From the NCBI GenBank assembly GCA_905182995.1, contig CAJJDP010000016.1, forward strand, positions 1-64,000: a DNA stretch of 64,000 bases, in the 5' to 3' direction. Below, in pieces: positions 15,001-28,000 of the stretch (positions within the stretch are counted from its first letter, which is position 1; every line of letters begins with the position of its first letter). Source of the stretch: Paramecium octaurelia (taxonomy: Eukaryota > Ciliophora > Oligohymenophorea > Peniculida > Parameciidae). The translations under genes were made by a program, and so were the position numbers. Under the pieces are notes generated by a model. That model worked only from the letters and a program-made list of their open reading frames with translations, did no database searches and had not been told where the DNA came from.

Positions 15001-17045
15001 TGATTTTTTTAGAACACAAGAAGTTACTGTGGCTATAGAAAATTTTCTAAATATAAAAGTCTTGGAATGAAACCTTATCTATCAAAATGTATGATTTGAA
15101 TGCAGTTAGATAGAATCTAAAACACTAAATCATAAATATGTAAATCATCTGTATATTCGAGTATCTTAAATAAATTCTCGTAATCATTAAAAAGATTTCT
15201 AAAATTATAATTATTCCGTCTGCCTTAATTAGTATTTTCTTAAATAAAAATTAAAAGTTGGGAACAGTCATATGTAGGGTTGGTTTATAGCTCTATTATT
15301 ACTTTATCGAAGCATTAACTGATGTTTTTAAAAAGATAATCTCGAAGCCTTTGGACTTTATAAATTTGATTATCCTCTTGGTTTAGAAAATTTCTTAACT
15401 CTTCAAAGTTAAATGAGTCTATTATGCGCNGTATCAATATATATTTGATTAAAAGAGTGATGTTTTCTTATCAATTCAAAAAATTATGACAAGTTTTTAA
15501 TACATGTTACAATAATTGCATCTGTTTCTGTCTCATTAATTTGAACATAGCCATCTTGAGTTGGTTTTTACAAGTTATACCCTTCCTTAATATAATAATC
15601 AAATATAGGTAAACTATCATTGATATATAAAGTGAATTATACTTGATCTCTTGTAATACACTTATTTAAGAGTAACAATGTCTATTTAATTTACTCAGGC
15701 TGAAGCAGCAACTTATTATTTTAGATACTCAATATTTTTATTAGCATTTTTGTAATGTCATTATAAAATGAGTTACAAGTTTAAGATGATTTATAAAAAA
15801 ATTAAGATTCCAGAAGTTAATTAACTATCTTAAGCTAATGATTCGCTAAGTATCTTAGAATTATAATTTAAGGGATAACCTTGAATGAAATCATTATTTT
15901 CTATCTATCTCATAGATAAAACATCAGATAATAATTTTAATTGGAATTATTATTTTCTTTTGCTTGATTATTGATTATTTCTTGATTCAATTTACAATAA
16001 TTCCACTAATATTATTGGATCTATGGTTTCAAGCTGAAATAAATTAAAATTATTATTTTCTATTGTATCTCCAATTACATCATCGTAAAATCTTTCAAAT
16101 ATATGAAGAGCCACAAATTATTCTTTTTAACTTTTCAGAATATTCAGTGATTTTAAATGTAATCCAATTATTATATTTTTAGTTTATTATGAATTTGCTT
16201 GTAACCCTCTGTTAATAAGGATTCTGTATTTTAATATATCCATTAAAGGTGAAAAGGACTAAGTCTGCATATTTAATAGATTTCTTGATAATTCAAGAGC
16301 TGAAGTCGAATTGTCATCTATTATTTATATTTTCTATAAAATCAATTAATTATATATACTTTTATTTAGAATATTCCTGATAATATTTTCTAATGTCTTC
16401 CATTTCTTTACAATTCATGATAAGTTTCATCTAATTAGGTTGGTTCATAGTATTCAAGATCAAATTGTAGAGATTCAATTGGGTCATTGCATATTTCTTG
16501 ATACCTAGGATCCATAAAATAGTAGTCAATCAAATTGATTTTTTTAGAACACAAGAAGTTACTGTGGCTATAGAAAATTTTTTCTAAATATAAAAGTCTT
16601 GGAATGAAACCTTATCTATCAAAATGTATGATTTGAATGCAGTTAGATAGAATCTAAAACACTAAATCATAAATATGTAAATCATCTGTATATTCGAGTA
16701 TCTTAAATAAATTCTCGTAATCATTAAAAAGATTTCTAAAATTATAATTATTCCGTCTGCCTTAATTAGTATTTTCTTAAATAAAAATTAAAAGTTGGGA
16801 ACAGTCATATGTAGGGTTGGTTTATAGCTCTATTATTACTTTATCGAAGCATTAACTGATGTTTTTAAAAAGATAATCTCGAAGCCTTTGGACTTTATAA
16901 ATTTGATTATCCTCTTGGTTTAGAAAATTTCTTAACTCTTCAAAGTTAAATGAGTCTATTATGCGCTTTATCTAAACATTTATGCATAAATTACTTATTC
17001 TTATGCTTAAGAATCCTCTTGTGACTCTGCTTAAAAATTTCTCAT
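6079..17045 (-). CDS. Giant HECT-type E3 ubiquitin ligase (HUWE1/Tom1/UPL1 type)
   Basis: HECT ligases take ubiquitin from an E2 onto a catalytic Cys and pass it to a substrate lysine. The C-terminus is diagnostic: a LPDDKELIPGGKDIEVT block, then FYSVIP and LLCG, then MPLEGFKN, and finally GHTC followed by ELDLPPYS. The catalytic Cys lies 33 residues before the TGA at 6079-6081. Its codon is split by a 26-nt intron (6182-6207); another intron (6323-6344) precedes it. The proposed start is ATG at 17045-17043 (MRNFQAESQEDSQAQEQ), followed by a 23-nt intron (16972-16994). The N-terminal part resembles the helical armadillo-like DUF908/DUF913 region of this family and the middle is a long Asn/Gln/Leu-rich helical frame. 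The nominal gene is inflated by two unmerged duplicates at N13348 and N15430. Collapsing them leaves about 7.9 kb, roughly 2,600 residues. Other introns probably exist in the middle. The family is firm; orthology to HUWE1 rather than another giant HECT is inferred. Confidence 0.88.
11863..13347. repeat. Direct duplicate, copy A (left of N13348)
   Basis: These 1,485 bases are repeated at 13349-14833 straight after the single N at 13348, apparently without change. The repeat ends exactly at the N, which suggests a contig end that overlaps its neighbour and was not merged, rather than a biological duplication. It lies inside the HECT ligase reading frame. Confidence 0.9.
13348..13348. other. Assembly gap (single N)
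   Basis: A lone N joins two contigs that overlap by about 1.5 kb. It falls within the HECT ligase frame. Confidence 0.9.
13349..15429. repeat. Duplicate contig piece, copy B (between N13348 and N15430)
   Basis: The piece between the two Ns is redundant at both ends. 13349-14833 equals copy A, and 13894-15429 (1,536 bases) equals copy C at 15431-16966. The B/C match is not perfect. C has one base fewer in each of two homopolymers near 14260/15790, two more T near 15041/16580, and a few substitutions such as C/T at the start of the AATATCCC stretch. That fits two haplotypes, or consensus errors, of one locus. Confidence 0.88.
15430..15430. other. Assembly gap (single N)
   Basis: A lone N joins contigs whose ends duplicate 1,536 bases, again within the HECT ligase frame. 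Confidence 0.9.
15431..16966. repeat. Direct duplicate, copy C (right of N15430)
   Basis: This is the third rendering of part of the HECT ligase gene. It matches 13894-15429, and its first ~940 bases also match 12408-13347. Unique sequence resumes at 16967 and carries the start of the ligase gene. Confidence 0.88.
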
Positions 17046-20000
17046 AATTATTTATGATAAATCATTTTGTCATTAAGCCTGTTATGATTCCTTACCTGAA
17101 AAAAAGTGCAAAATCTTTTTACGTCTCAAAAGATGAAGTTTATTAATTTTTTTAGATTCTCTAAACTATTGAATCATGAAAAGTCTAGAATAGCAGAAAA
17201 AGAAGATTTCATATCGGAGAACTGTTTTTTATATAAAATTACGTAATCAAAAAATTGATATTATCAATGTTTTCAAATCGATGTGAAAATATATACATAT
17301 ATATATGTATTAGAGTAAATTGCATATAATATTAGTGAGATCTAATTTCTTATTTCGCAATATTAGTTCAACATAGAATAATTATTTGATTTGACAAAAG
17401 TTCAATTAATTTTTCTTTGTAAAATTGAAAATTACTGAGCCAATTAGTTGGCTTATTGCTTTATAATTAGTACTGATTGTATCCTTATATAGAAACTTAT
17501 ATCTGCTAAAACTGTTATTTAGTTAATCTTTATCCCTTTCAAGAGCCAAATTCAAAATAGCTGAGATTTTTGGCAAGAAATAAAATTATAGTTGTTTTAT
17601 ATTTAATTAAACTGAATGACAATTGCAAGTTATAATCAAATGTGATTCAAGTTGCAAATCTTTAAAGCATTATCTTTTATATATATGGGGACAACTTCTT
17701 CTAAGATATAAAACATCTCATATATGTTTTGATTGGTCTCAAAATTTTTCTTTTTTTGTAATTAGAATTTCTTAGCTTTAAATTGATCTTCAACACTTAA
17801 AGAACCTTAATAGATTAATTCTAGGAAGAAATTAAACGAAAGAACTATTTGAAATAATATAAATATTTTTGAAAACTACTAGTTATATTTATAAGTAGCA
17901 AAATAAGATAATTCAAGAACCATATTTTTTTAATGAGAATTATGTTATTAAACAAGAGCAAATTCAAAAAGAAAGAGCAGTTTGAAGTCTTTATTCACAT
18001 ACTATTCTATAGTTTGAGTCTCCTCTTCTATCATATATCAATGGTATAATCTTATGGGATTATTAAAACAGTCATTTCCAAAAATTTTTTATGTAATTAG
18101 AATGTTTGTTGGATGGATTTCTTTTTAACGTTTAGATTAATATCTTCAATAATTCTTCCAAAAAGTAATATCAAGTTTAGAAATAATATGTAAAGGTTGA
18201 ATAATTATATTTAATGATCTTTAAAATTGAAGATATTGCTTTATTCTAAATGAAATTCAATTCTTTACTGGATAATAGAAGGTTAAAGAAATTTATAAGA
18301 TAGTTGTCTCTAAATAGGATATTCAAAGCGGATCACTCTAATTTTCTAATACATAAACTATGGGGAAGACATTACATACAGTTTAAAATAAAAAATTGAA
18401 TTTCATAGATTTAGAGAGGTTGAATACTTATGATGAGATCTTCCAAGAAAAAAAATGAATTTACAGATTAGTATCAGCTTTCTGGATTTTTCTATTCGGA
18501 AAACTATATCCAATTTTGAGAGAGAAATCAACAAAATTTCTAACATAAATACACCTTATTATTGAAACACATCGCTGGGTTTGTTCCTTAAGGAATATTT
18601 AACCATAATAATTGAAGATAATAAAGATATTAATTGCCTTATTGAGTTGATTAATGATAACTTATTTAATAGATTAAGATTTAAGCCAAATCTTAAGAAT
18701 TAGGTAATAAATGCTATTAATATGCTATTTCAATTATCAATAAGGTTTCGACATTCTACGTTTACAAATAAAGGAAACAAATACTTATTTAATTTAAGAT
18801 GCTTATATTAGAAATATGAAACCAAAGATTAGAGAATTTAATGTTTTTGTTATAATAGAATCAAGAAATAACAGAACTTCAAAAAGACTTATGAATATAT
18901 CCCATGATTAAGGACTAAACTATTGATCAAAGAAGAGATGAAATAAGATTTCGGCTATCATTCTTTTGAGTCTTATAAACAAATGAGAAAAGTATTTTCT
19001 TTTTGAACTTACGAAATTTCCTGTTAAAGACAGAAAATTATTTGAAATACTTTTAACCTTACATATCCAAATAAATAATTATCAACTAATTGATTGACTA
19101 AAATAAAAAGTTATCAGAGTGTCTAAAAATCAGTTAATCAAAAATAATAACAGAAATCTTCCTATTCTAGAGGATTTAAGTTAATTGAAGTGGGATTTTG
19201 CCTCAGAGTATTAATCAAGTTATTAAGACAATATCAAAAAAAGCGAAATTCTGAGAGAATGATACGAATCAATGCAATTATAAGCAATTGAGTAATAAGG
19301 ATAAAATTAAAATAGCTTACAGTAAAGGTTAAGTAAAATCAGTAATCATAAATTAATCAAATAGATCTGAAATAATAAAAGCCTATTAATATTTACTCAA
19401 TTACAAACAATTCCTAATTTGCTTCTTGGAATGTTACCTTTCTCAAACCAATAATATTAATTTATATTATTTAGAAAATGAGCCCTCACAAGCCGAAGTG
19501 AAGGAATTCAAAAAAATCAAAATAAAAGGTCTCAGTACATAACTCACTTAATTATTATTATTAAAAATTTAATTAAGATGACGATGGTGACTTATGGATT
19601 CATGTATGATCCGAGTCTAGTGTATCAACTCTTTGTCATCTGTTAAGAATTTTCTTCCTTACATGGAGAATTCAAATAATAATAATCATATTAAGTAAGG
19701 GATTAGCAATCTGTTCTAATAACTAAGTTTTGGTCTTTTGATGAAAGGAAATTGGTGATATAAGTCACTGCAGGATTAATTTTTATTTCTAACATCTATG
19801 TGCCGAAAGCCAGATAAATTTCAGAATCAAGAATGACTTACCAGATTAAGAATATGTAATTAGCTTCCCCACAAATATAGACAGATGGTATAGTCTGACT
19901 ACTCAATATAGAGGTCAATCAATTGTTGATGAATCAAAAAGGATACATAGAATCATGTTGAGAAAATTACGCATCATTATATGATTGAATGATAAAATAT

Positions 20001-22333
20001 TACTGTTTATGGGCAGAATAATAACAACTCAAATACTGTTGGTTAATTTGAAATACTATTCTCATATTATAATCAGTAAGGCTATATGTTCGGATGATGA
20101 GACAGCAAAATTCAATAATTACTATCATGATTAAGAATATAGAGCGGTATGCCTGCATAGTAGTTGTCATCAACGTCAATAAAAAAAAGTTATATAATTT
20201 TTAAAAAGAAATCCCTCTTAAAAGATTTGTTAAAAATAATTATACTTTCTAGCGTTCAAGGTTTATGAGAATTTAAACCATAGGAACTGCCCTGAATTAG
20301 AAGGAGTTAGATAAATCAAGTCAAACATTTACTAAAATAAATTAATTCATATCCATAAAATTCAATAGGCAGAAACTTTACATTATGTTAATAATCCATT
20401 AACAGTATTTAATTGTTACTAGAAATTTTTATTTATTCCAGTACTACTATTTCAACATGAATAGAGATATTTGATATTAAATTCATGTTTTTTTCTGTGA
20501 TATCTAAGTCAGAAGCATATTGACGAGATAATAGTTTTCAGAATATGAATCTTGCTTGTCGATAAAAGAAAGTAAGGAAAGAAAATGTGGAATCTCAATT
20601 AAATAAAAACATACATGAATCCACATAGAAAAGAATGAAATTGATATTATTATCTGAAACTTAAGATCATTTGTAAAATTAAATTATCATAATTAATAAT
20701 AAACAAAAAATACTTAATGTAAAAATTCAATTGAGAAGTTTTGAATCAATTAATTACTTTTAGCATTAGGTTTCTAATTATTACTTACTTTATTATCAAA
20801 GTTTGAATATAAAATTTAAAAATAACAACAAACCAGACCTTGATTAGTCAATATTAAATTACGATTCTTTATTTAGATACTAAATTTCTCTAATCCTAGA
20901 AATCTTTCTACTCCTAACCTAAAGAAAGTCTCAAAAGTTTTTATAGTTAAATTAGAATTTATCATGATAATCTTATACATAATTATAAAAGAATATGGAA
21001 TTTAATATATATATTTAATTTAACCTTTTTCATACTTATATAATAACAAGCTCAAATTAATATCATTTTAATCAATACTCCAATTTTAACCATCGATACA
21101 TTAATAGATGGGAGAATTCTAGTTAATAAAACTTATGGCTAATTGAAAAAAAAGACATCAATTCGGCAAGACAATGTTGATAGTTTTAAGTAAGGAGAAT
21201 AATCTTTTTCATAGCTGAAGCCTAACAGTGCAATATTAAGGAAATTAAAAAATGTTAAGAATTTGTATCTAACACCTGAACAAGTAAATTAATATTAAGG
21301 GTACATCGGAATAAGAGATAAATTACTAAATATCGCTTTTCATTGCTTAAGTAGTAAAATCACTATTAATAATTTTTCTTTCTAATAATTTGGTTCCTAA
21401 GCGACTCTATATTTTACAATAGGATCATATATAGAAGAATAGATTAAGCGTACATATTTGTGTCAATTATATAATTAATTTATTTATCAGTGTTGAAGAA
21501 TAAATATGGCATAATAACAAAAAAAACATCAAATTTTATTCACAATATCAGGCTAGTAAGTAATTTTCTCCATCAAATTAGTCTTGTAATCCAACGATGA
21601 TCAGTCAAATTTTACATTTAAAACCAGATAAAATTTAGACCTATTTCTTAGAAGGGTCATTCTATGTAGAGAGTTGAAATCTAAAAAATACAATAATTGA
21701 TGCACAAGGTGATAAAATTTTAGAAATGATTTTTTATTTTGAAAAGAAGAAATAAGAGATAATAGAGGTAGTTTATTGTGATTAATGACTTGATTGCACC
21801 TAGAAATTCTGGAACGAAAAAGACATTAAAGCTGTTAAATGGTATAACAATATAAAATAGGATTTTATCTAAGTAAGGATCGAATATTTTGATTAATTCA
21901 AAACCTCTTAATTTTTAAAAAGGTGAGTTATTTATGAATGAGTGAAAATATAATTTTCAGATAAATACTTCGAATAAATTTGTTGCAATGATCTAATTTA
22001 AAGTAATAATAGTTAGAACTGTTACAAATGATATTCTTAATTATCTAACAATATTAATTAAATAGCATTACTTAATGTAAATGACTAAATTGACTTTCTA
22101 ATTATTTGTTTTCCGTATATCTTAAATGGAGTCTATCTATCTCCCCTATTTATCCATCTGAAAATTAATTGTCTAGAGCCTTATTAATGGCTACATCAAT
22201 AATTCATTGAACTACATGCAAATCAAGTTATCAAAATATGACATCTTCATAAATGCGAATTTTACATATATACCTTTATAAATTTTATAAGAAATGCTCA
22301 AATCAAAATTTATAATTGCGCATTATCCCAATC
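17046..22333 (+). pseudogene. Decayed gene, possibly a TmcB/TmcC-like membrane protein
   Basis: Plus-strand protein-like stretches occur at about 18.67-18.90 kb, 19482-19895 (138 codons) and 19985-20497 (171 codons). They lie in different frames and are split by TGA. The 19.98-20.5 kb piece contains CLHSSC and then a long helical segment with NNPLTVFNCYQKFLF. This is reminiscent of the Cys-x4-Cys and TPR-like region in the large ciliate family annotated as TmcB/TmcC TPR-repeat proteins. That match is from memory of the family's general look, so it is weak. The 20.5-22.3 kb part is increasingly degenerate. No intact start-to-stop gene could be drawn, and a duplicate undergoing decay is the best reading. 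Confidence 0.35.
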
Positions 22334-22334
22334 N
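22334..22334. other. Assembly gap (single N)
   Basis: A lone N. Unlike the other three, I see no long duplicate on its two sides, so the true gap size is unknown. Confidence 0.85.
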
Positions 22335-23700
22335 TTGTTCTCCAGCACATTATTAAAGTTTACAAAAAAAAGTTTTCTGTGAATGACACAATAAGGAAAT
22401 TAACTAATATATTTTATATTCTTTTATTACAATACAAAAAATTATTCTTTGTTTTGCAAAATATGAAATGCTGAATTTCCAATAAGGCAATTCACCAATA
22501 TATATATATAAGTGAATTTCCTAAAGAAATACAATAAGCCTATTTTATCTCACAAACTGATAATTTATATTAACATATATCATAGTTTAATAATAATTTT
22601 TGATACCATCAATAAAGGAAATCAAATTTACTCAGTATAATTTTTTCAATATCTATCTTTAAATCTAAATTAAGAGTGTTAACCATTACTAAAGTATCAC
22701 TTTCTAAGTGCATTAAAAACAATAAATTAAAAATTCTAATATACAGTATCCAGACATAAGTTGAATAAATTTTTGATCATTATAAGTCTATCTTTAATTA
22801 TAAAATTACTTTTATTTGTATTTTAAATCATTAGTAAGTTGACGATATTGATATACTTAAATAATGTACTAATATTGAAATTAACAAATAGTAAGTTAAT
22901 ACTTATTTAATATTTTGTAGTAACTTATATAAAAATGTATCATTTATGGTTTAAACAATTAGATCCACTTTAAAATATTGGTCATCAGCCAATTTGGGAT
23001 TAGATTGATTTCAAGAATATCATATGAATAGAGATTAACTTTCATATTAAGGATGGTTTAAATAATCAATTATTAATAGCAAATACAAAATTATTACAAT
23101 GTATAATATAATTGCAAAAAAACAGGTGCATTTTTAGAATAGAGTCAAATTGAAGAATAAATTTGGTACTTTGTTCTGGTATTAATGAATAATCATGTTT
23201 GGTTGTTATTAAAATCAAATATATCATTTATTGCATAAGATAGAAAAAATTGGACTACAACTTATGCGTTTTTTTTTTTTAAATTTTATGGATGAATTTT
23301 TCTCATAGATTTATCAATCCATTTTAAAAGCAGACAATACTTTTAAAATTTTCTTTCAGTTATTTTAAGCAATAACTAATAAATTATTATTCTTAGAATT
23401 AAAATATTTGATTCTGCTCATCCAAAGTTTACAATATATAAAGTTTGAATATTGGGTAATTGTTCCATATGAATTCTATTCAATATCTTCTCCTTTTGTA
23501 AGTTTATATTTTAATTTATTTCAATTTTTCTATATAATTTATAGAATTAATAGTATAATAAAGTAATATAATCATTAAAATTAGTTTAGAAAATTATAAA
23601 TTACTCCTTCTTAATATTTTCAATTTTGAATTGACCTAATTCATGTAGATAAAATTTTAACATCATTTATTCTTATTTTGTGAATAGAAATTCAAGTTTG
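22335..23700 (+). pseudogene. Fragmentary coding-like sequence, unrecognised
   Basis: Most of this stretch is AT-rich without a long frame. Around 22.93-23.4 kb short plus-strand pieces look like protein: one begins MYHLWFKQLDPLQNIG, and another, slightly downstream, contains EEQIWYFVLVLMNN and NWTTTYAFFF. They are in different frames and interrupted by TGA. I do not recognise a family. It could be the head of a decayed gene or chance open sequence. Confidence 0.25.
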
Positions 23701-23707
23701 TTGAATT

Positions 23708-25021
23708 TTCAGCGAAAAACAGTCTTAAAATACTTTAGAACTTTAATTAGAATAAGCTGGGATAGGATAACGGAAAAAGAAAACAATTATGACATAATTC
23801 AATGTTTCAAGTCTTTTTTCTTGTGTATATAAAATTAATTTATTGGTTTTATTTTTGGTACATCGAAAATATTGTTAAATCTTAAAAAGTAGTGGTTCAA
23901 TAGGGGATTCTATGGTGATCTGGCACTTTTCCTTACTATAATTGGCGGAAAAATAGCCTTATTCAGGTGTATCTTTTGTAAAAAGGTAGTTATGTTTGGA
24001 TGAAAGATTTAGATGAATTTTTGAAGACTTATATAGGTCTACGTCAGCAATTTAAAGCAGAGATTGTATCTCATCCTTTGAGGTTGTCTTTGAATAACAA
24101 AAATTTTCCTTTAATCAAACAAATTTTTTCGTAACTCAATCCTATAAGATCATATTAATTCAATATTTGTTATTAAGTAAAAATAATTCATGAATAGAGT
24201 CTTGAATTCGCTGAGATATCTTTTGAATTAAGCTAAAAGTGTCAATTCTCTTCAATATTTAGTTTAGTTTTGAATTCTGAATCTACTTCTTATCTTTGTT
24301 AATGAATTTCTTGTTTTTGAAATTACTATATCTTCATGAAAGTAGGATTTTATCAACTTAATGAATTGTTTTTCGTTTAGTATGTGGTTATATTTGTTTT
24401 GTTTTTAAATAAATGTTTTGATTAACAATTAATAATCCTCTTCATCAATTTCACAATTAAATGTTTCCATTCTTTTCGAAAATATTTTCATTTGTTTAAA
24501 GATTTGAGATTTTGTATTTTTCAAATAATTATGTATTTAAATAAGTTAAAAAATAGTAATTAAAGGGAAATTTTTCTAAGCATTTTAAATTAAAAGGAAA
24601 ACATATATCAATTAATTTTTTTTTGATCAAAGAGATATCAGGTCTAAATTCCCCGAAAATAATGCTTAAGCACTAAAATTGGTAGCATGTAAAAATGCAC
24701 CTTATTAGTAATTATCATCACCAAATTTACTTTTGATTTGAGGTTTTACATTGTTTTTATAAGTATTATGCTTCCAAAAAGAAAATATTATATTTATCAA
24801 ATTTACATTATCTAAGTTAAAATTTTTTGCACAGAAATTGAAGATTCCATTTTTTATTTTGAATAGAGCTTTTTAAATCCATATTGTTTATGACTAAAAA
24901 ATACTATAGTATTATTTTAGAAAAATTTGATGCTCTACTAAAAATGATTCTGACAAAATATTAAGATAGAAATTTCATAATGGTAAAATGATACAGAATT
25001 TTAAGTTTAATATTATTGTTT
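23708..25021 (-). pseudogene. Decayed coding pieces downstream of the GTPase-VWA gene
   Basis: Two minus-strand open pieces lie beyond the stop of the neighbouring giant gene. One, about 24105-23708, reads DEIQSLLQIADVDLYKSS and then EPLLFKIQQYFRCTKNKTN. The other, near 24.78-24.64 kb, contains QQGAFLHATNFSAQALFSG. They are in different frames and not joined by obvious short introns. They could be the 3' remnant of another VWA-type gene, or a lost extension of the intact gene at 25022-33020. Neither can be shown from the sequence alone. Confidence 0.35.
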
Positions 25022-28000
25022 TCATTCATTCATGGTCATCTAGCAAGTTTTATTTAATGTTTCATTCCAACATTTACATAGATCTTAGCTTTAAATGTTT
25101 TTCTTCAATTCTACCTTATTAAATGCAAGTGATAAATGCTCAATCATTTTAAGTAGAATTTGGGGTTTACTCCCAGCTGTACAAATCATAAATGATATTT
25201 TATTTCTTAATTCTTAACTTAATGATATATATTCAGCTAAACTCTTTTGAGAATACGAACCTTCCCCATCAGAATACAAGAGAATTTTTGTTCTAAATTA
25301 AATAAATTTTTTACTAATCAACATTTTTTTCGAATTTTTTTATTTAATCTAAACATAGTTTTAAAGGTGGGTCAAAATTTGTGATTCCTCCCACTAAGGT
25401 AATTTACTTAATCAATTTTGTTTTAGGCTTTTTAAATTCTATTTACAATGAGGCTTTATAATTGAATGAAATTATGCTCACCTTAGCGTATTTATTTGAT
25501 TTAAGAAATTTGAGTTATTCTTTCAAACTTGTCATCATATTATCCCCTTTTTTTCCTTCCATCGAAAAAGAATCATCAAGAATAAAAATGTAGAAGATTT
25601 TCTATTTTTCCTTTTTATTAAAATCAATATTGGTATTAAGATTTTAACTTAATTATTTGCATATTAAATTTCCAATTCCATCATTCCAAATTTTGATCCA
25701 TTTCAATTTCTTTTCTTTTATTTCTTTTGTATTTAAACTTGTAAAATTCCATTTTTGGTAAATTTTCTTCATTTCTTTCCATTTCATTTGCATTTGAGTT
25801 TCAAGAATATCAATGATTTAATCCTCTTTTATTTCTTCACAACTCTGTAAAGATGGCTTATTTCCTAACAGTATACCTTGCATTCCTGAAATTTAATAAA
25901 GAAATACCTCTTAAATAATGACCATTTTAACATGAATGAGGGATAAATTCAGGTTCGGAATCACATTTTCGATTACACATTGGACAACAATGAGTGCATC
26001 CAATCATTGCTTATTTTAATGAGTTTAAGCTTTCTTAAATTAAAAATTAAGTTAGGTTAAAGTTAATTGAACCAACTAATTTTAGGGTATCAAGTAAGGA
26101 CTACAAAAATGGCTGAATTTCATTTATTTAGTTATCCATTGGATTTCTCAGGTTTATTAGTATATTTTATTTTCGTTTTTAGCAATGAATAAAGCAATCT
26201 TTGTATTAAACATCAATTTCTTCAATTTCTTTCTCGTTTTACTCATATTCCAAAAGATACTAAAAAACTAAATTAAATAATTTGATTTCAAGAAGGTTTT
26301 CTTGTTCTTTCTTTTGATTTTGATCTTTTATTTCATAGAATTTCTATTTAATAGATTTCTCAAAATAGTTTACAATATTAGGTTAATTAGAAAGGTTTTC
26401 CAACAGTTATTTAGCATTCATCTCTATTCTGTTAATAATAATTGCTAATTCTTGATTAAATTATTCTTAGTATTTTTATTAAATTTATTATGTTATATGC
26501 TTGATATATTTTTCTACATATGTTTAAATAAAGTTCAATTAATTTGTCAAATATTCCACAACTTATTCTTAATAATTCATCTCATTTATTAGTTCAATTT
26601 TTTACGCTTTGATAATTAATATATCATCCAAATTTTTTACTAAATTTTCATTTTATATCAACTCCCTCTTGATAAAATCTTCAATTTCAATTCTCTTATC
26701 TTAATAAAAAATCTATTAAGATTTTTCAATCAAATAATTAGCTAGTGATTCCCCTTTTTACCTGCTTTATTTGGATTTATGTTAATGTACCTCAAGTTTA
26801 AAGGATTCCCATGAATCATTTTTGCTTTTATCAACTAAATTTTCATTTTTTTCAAAATCTTTCCAAATCCTTAAACAATAGAATCTCCAGATTATGTGCA
26901 AACTGTAATAATATATGCATCTTTCTCCCAAATTAGATAACTAAACGCCGTATAAAGCAAATTATTTTTTGTATCGATTTACAGTAAATTCACTTACTTA
27001 TTGCATCACTCTATAAATTATGTCTTTTGAGATAATATCTGTATTCTCTGGTAACTCTAACATTGAGTTTTTTATTTTATCATATATTTCGGAATATATG
27101 AAATTCCATTTTCCCTCTTTATTAAGCATATTATTAAATTCTACTTGAAAACTCTCCAAAAATTTGGATTTTTTAGGATAGGTGATATAATTGAGTAGAT
27201 CAGCTGGTAATTTTTTACTTTCTACTTTACAGCATTCGTACTGTAAAATTATATGTTTTTCTCTCAAAACATTTATTTCTTATGTATCCCATATAATATT
27301 TTTACGACATTGGATTTTCGATTTAAAATAATTTTTAAATAATTTTAGATCCGCTTCTGAAAATTAAAATTACCTATCTAAATTATTAAAGTTAAATGTT
27401 TATATAAATTAATAACAAGAATTTGAATATCCTTCATTGTTGTTTTTGCGAGAACATTAAAGGATACTATTTTTTTTAACTTAATCATACTCCACTTAAA
27501 ATAAATCAAGAATTTTCAATAAATCGTTAGTCTTTGTAAGGTCAATCTTTTAAAGATCTTCTTAAAAATCTATTTAAAAATAGGTTTTTATTTCTGTTTT
27601 AGATACCAAACTTATATTAAAAATTACTTTAAATATTTACTCTAGAGCTAAGAGTGAGCCTGAAGATTTTTCAATTTTTTATTCTATGCTCAGATTTTAG
27701 AAATTCACATTAAATATGTCCTTCTATGGCAATTTAGTAAATTAATTTTGCATTAGTGTTTATGAGTATTACTAAAAAATTTTGTCTTTTTCTTCCTCGT
27801 TATAATCAAATTTATTTATTTTTTCATGAAAAAAACTTTAAAAGTTATTATCGTTAGGAATAGTTAATTAATATTCTTAAAAATAACTTTTGATTTGTTT
27901 AAGCGATGCAGTTTAAATTTCATCATATTTAAGTTTTCTTTATTACTAATATTTAATTTTTATATTCCCCCAAATGATGTTGAATTATTCTATCATTAAA

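Noticed and set aside
22490-22512. Short TA-repeat tract
   Set aside because: A simple AT dinucleotide run in AT-rich DNA; no evidence of a functional element or internal eliminated sequence boundary.
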